Source: Candidatus Anaerobutyricum stercoripullorum
Lineage (GTDB): Bacteria > Bacillota > Clostridia > Lachnospirales > Lachnospiraceae
Assembly: GCA_019114885.1 (NCBI GenBank)
Contig: DXEQ01000275.1
Location: 1-7,047, forward strand
Length of the DNA: 7,047 nucleotides
Direction: 5' to 3'
A program made the translations under genes and the position numbers. The notes beneath the pieces are model-generated. The model made no database searches and was not told where the DNA came from. It saw only the letters and a list, made by a program, of their open reading frames with translations. This document shows positions 6,665-7,047 of this stretch, piece after piece; position 1 is the first letter of the stretch; each line of letters begins with the position of its first letter.

Positions 6665-6666
6665 AA
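6653..6666. promoter_or_regulatory. Palindromic operator over the feoA -10 box (DtxR/MntR-like)
   Basis: The perfect 14-bp palindrome TTAGTATATACTAA fully contains the -10 hexamer. Its TTAG-N6-CTAA layout matches that of known metal-repressor sites of the DtxR/MntR family (for example TTAGGTTTACCTAA-type sites). Bound repressor would block RNA polymerase. Assignment to a metal-responsive DtxR-family repressor is inferred from the half-sites, the position and the downstream iron-uptake gene. No regulator gene is in the window. Confidence 0.6.
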
Positions 6667-6699
6667 CTTTGCAATGAGAAACAATATCAACACGCACTA

Positions 6700-6792
6700 A
6701 GCACATGTCCCTCCGGGACGGGAAGTTTTCGGTCCGGGGGGTTCGGTGCTCTGCCCGATGGCAGGCCGAAAGACGGCTGGCTGCGGCAGCAC
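6700..6792 (+). ncRNA. Structured feoA leader, candidate cis-regulatory RNA
   Basis: The GC-rich leader contrasts with the AT-rich promoter before it. It can form consecutive hairpins. A long one pairs AGCAC (6700-6704) with GTGCT (6746-6750) and, across a 4x4 internal loop, CCCTCCGG (6709-6716) with CCGGGGGG (6734-6741), with one wobble. CTGCC/GGCAG (6751-6755, 6760-6764) and GCCG/CGGC (6765-6768, 6774-6777) follow directly. Alternatives compete with these: GTCCC/GGGAC (6707-6719), and GTGCT 6746-6750 pairing instead with AGCAC 6788-6792. There is no T tract, so any control would be translational or by stability. I do not recognise a known riboswitch class in it. The pairings were found by eye; no folding energy was computed. 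Confidence 0.45.
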
Positions 6793-6814
6793 TACAGAAA
6801 GAAAAGAGGATGAG

Positions 6815-7027
6815 ATGATGCCACTGACGATGGCCGGTGTAGGCGAAGCAAATGTGATCAAACGAATCGGAGGAAAAGAAAAAACACGGAAGTTTCTGGA
6901 GAATCTTGGATTTGTGACAGGAGGAACGGTGACGGTGATCTCTCAGACGGGAGGGAATATGATTGTCAACGTGAAGGATTCCCGTGTGGCGATTGGCAAA
7001 GATATGGCGGTCAAGATCATGGTCTGA
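6815..7027 (+). CDS. feoA: FeoA family protein, ferrous iron transport accessory
   Basis: This 70-residue protein matches a complete stand-alone FeoA, a small SH3-like beta-barrel that works in the cytoplasm with the FeoB Fe2+ transporter. Visible family features are the start MMPLTMAGVGE, a helix with FLENLGF at 27-33 followed by the TGG turn and the TVTVIS strand, and the closing strands VNVKDSRVAI (51-60) and AVKIMV at the end. Two adjacent ATGs (6815 and 6818) share one ribosome site, AGAGG at 6805-6809, at 5 and 8 bases. I chose the first, but a start at 6818 is equally possible. An in-frame GTG at 6746 would add 23 residues unlike the family and fall in the structured leader, so it is rejected. 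Further feo genes, feoB in particular, would be expected after the window end. Regulation by a metal repressor at the promoter is likely. Confidence 0.9.
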   Translation: MMPLTMAGVGEANVIKRIGGKEKTRKFLENLGFVTGGTVTVISQTGGNMIVNVKDSRVAIGKDMAVKIMV

Positions 7028-7047
7028 TCCGTCTGTGTCGGGCAGAT

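Noticed and set aside
6746..6814. An upstream GTG start for feoA adding 23 residues
   Set aside because: The added residues do not resemble FeoA N-termini, fall inside the structured leader, and a suitable ribosome site is present for the ATGs at 6815/6818.

Overview
The window reads like a chromosomal segment of a Gram-positive anaerobe of the class Clostridia, most likely Lachnospiraceae. This is inferred from roughly balanced base composition, strong AGGAGG-type ribosome binding sites, sigma-A-like promoters, and the mix of genes: a two-RCK TrkA with TrkH, a DUF1624 membrane protein, a Cache-GGDEF-EAL protein and a short FeoA. I cannot name a species from sequence alone. All supported genes lie on the + strand.

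Layout. Positions 1-106 hold the end of a gene whose product finishes in an Asp-rich Arg-Trp-(Asp)n repeat. A strong rho-independent terminator (128-164) follows, then at once a near-consensus promoter (166-194). That promoter drives a potassium-uptake operon: trkA (261-1667), overlapping by 8 bases with trkH (1660-3150), and 49 bases later a DUF1624/HGSNAT-type membrane protein (3200-4069), probably in the same transcript. A 155-base AT-rich gap (4070-4224) carries a -10 box flanked by an inverted CATG-centred repeat. It leads into a 752-residue membrane protein (4225-6483) with an extracytoplasmic Cache-like sensor, a degenerate GGDEF domain and an intact-looking EAL domain. This is predicted to be a signal-controlled c-di-GMP phosphodiesterase. 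A 19-bp tandem duplication covers its stop codon, and a terminator follows (6554-6600).

The stretch 6601-6814 is the most interesting non-coding part. It has a TTGACA-17-TATACT promoter whose -10 box sits inside a perfect 14-bp palindrome of DtxR/MntR style, a further inverted repeat upstream, and then a GC-rich leader of about 145 nt that can fold into consecutive hairpins with mutually exclusive alternatives. It ends in feoA (6815-7027), the small cytoplasmic partner of the FeoB ferrous-iron transporter. feoB would be expected just beyond the window.

Functionally the window holds three separate transcription units (K+ uptake, c-di-GMP turnover, Fe2+ uptake) with no evident shared pathway. 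I found no mobile element, CRISPR array, tRNA or rRNA. No undescribed multi-gene system is evident. The best novelty candidate is the feoA operator plus structured leader.
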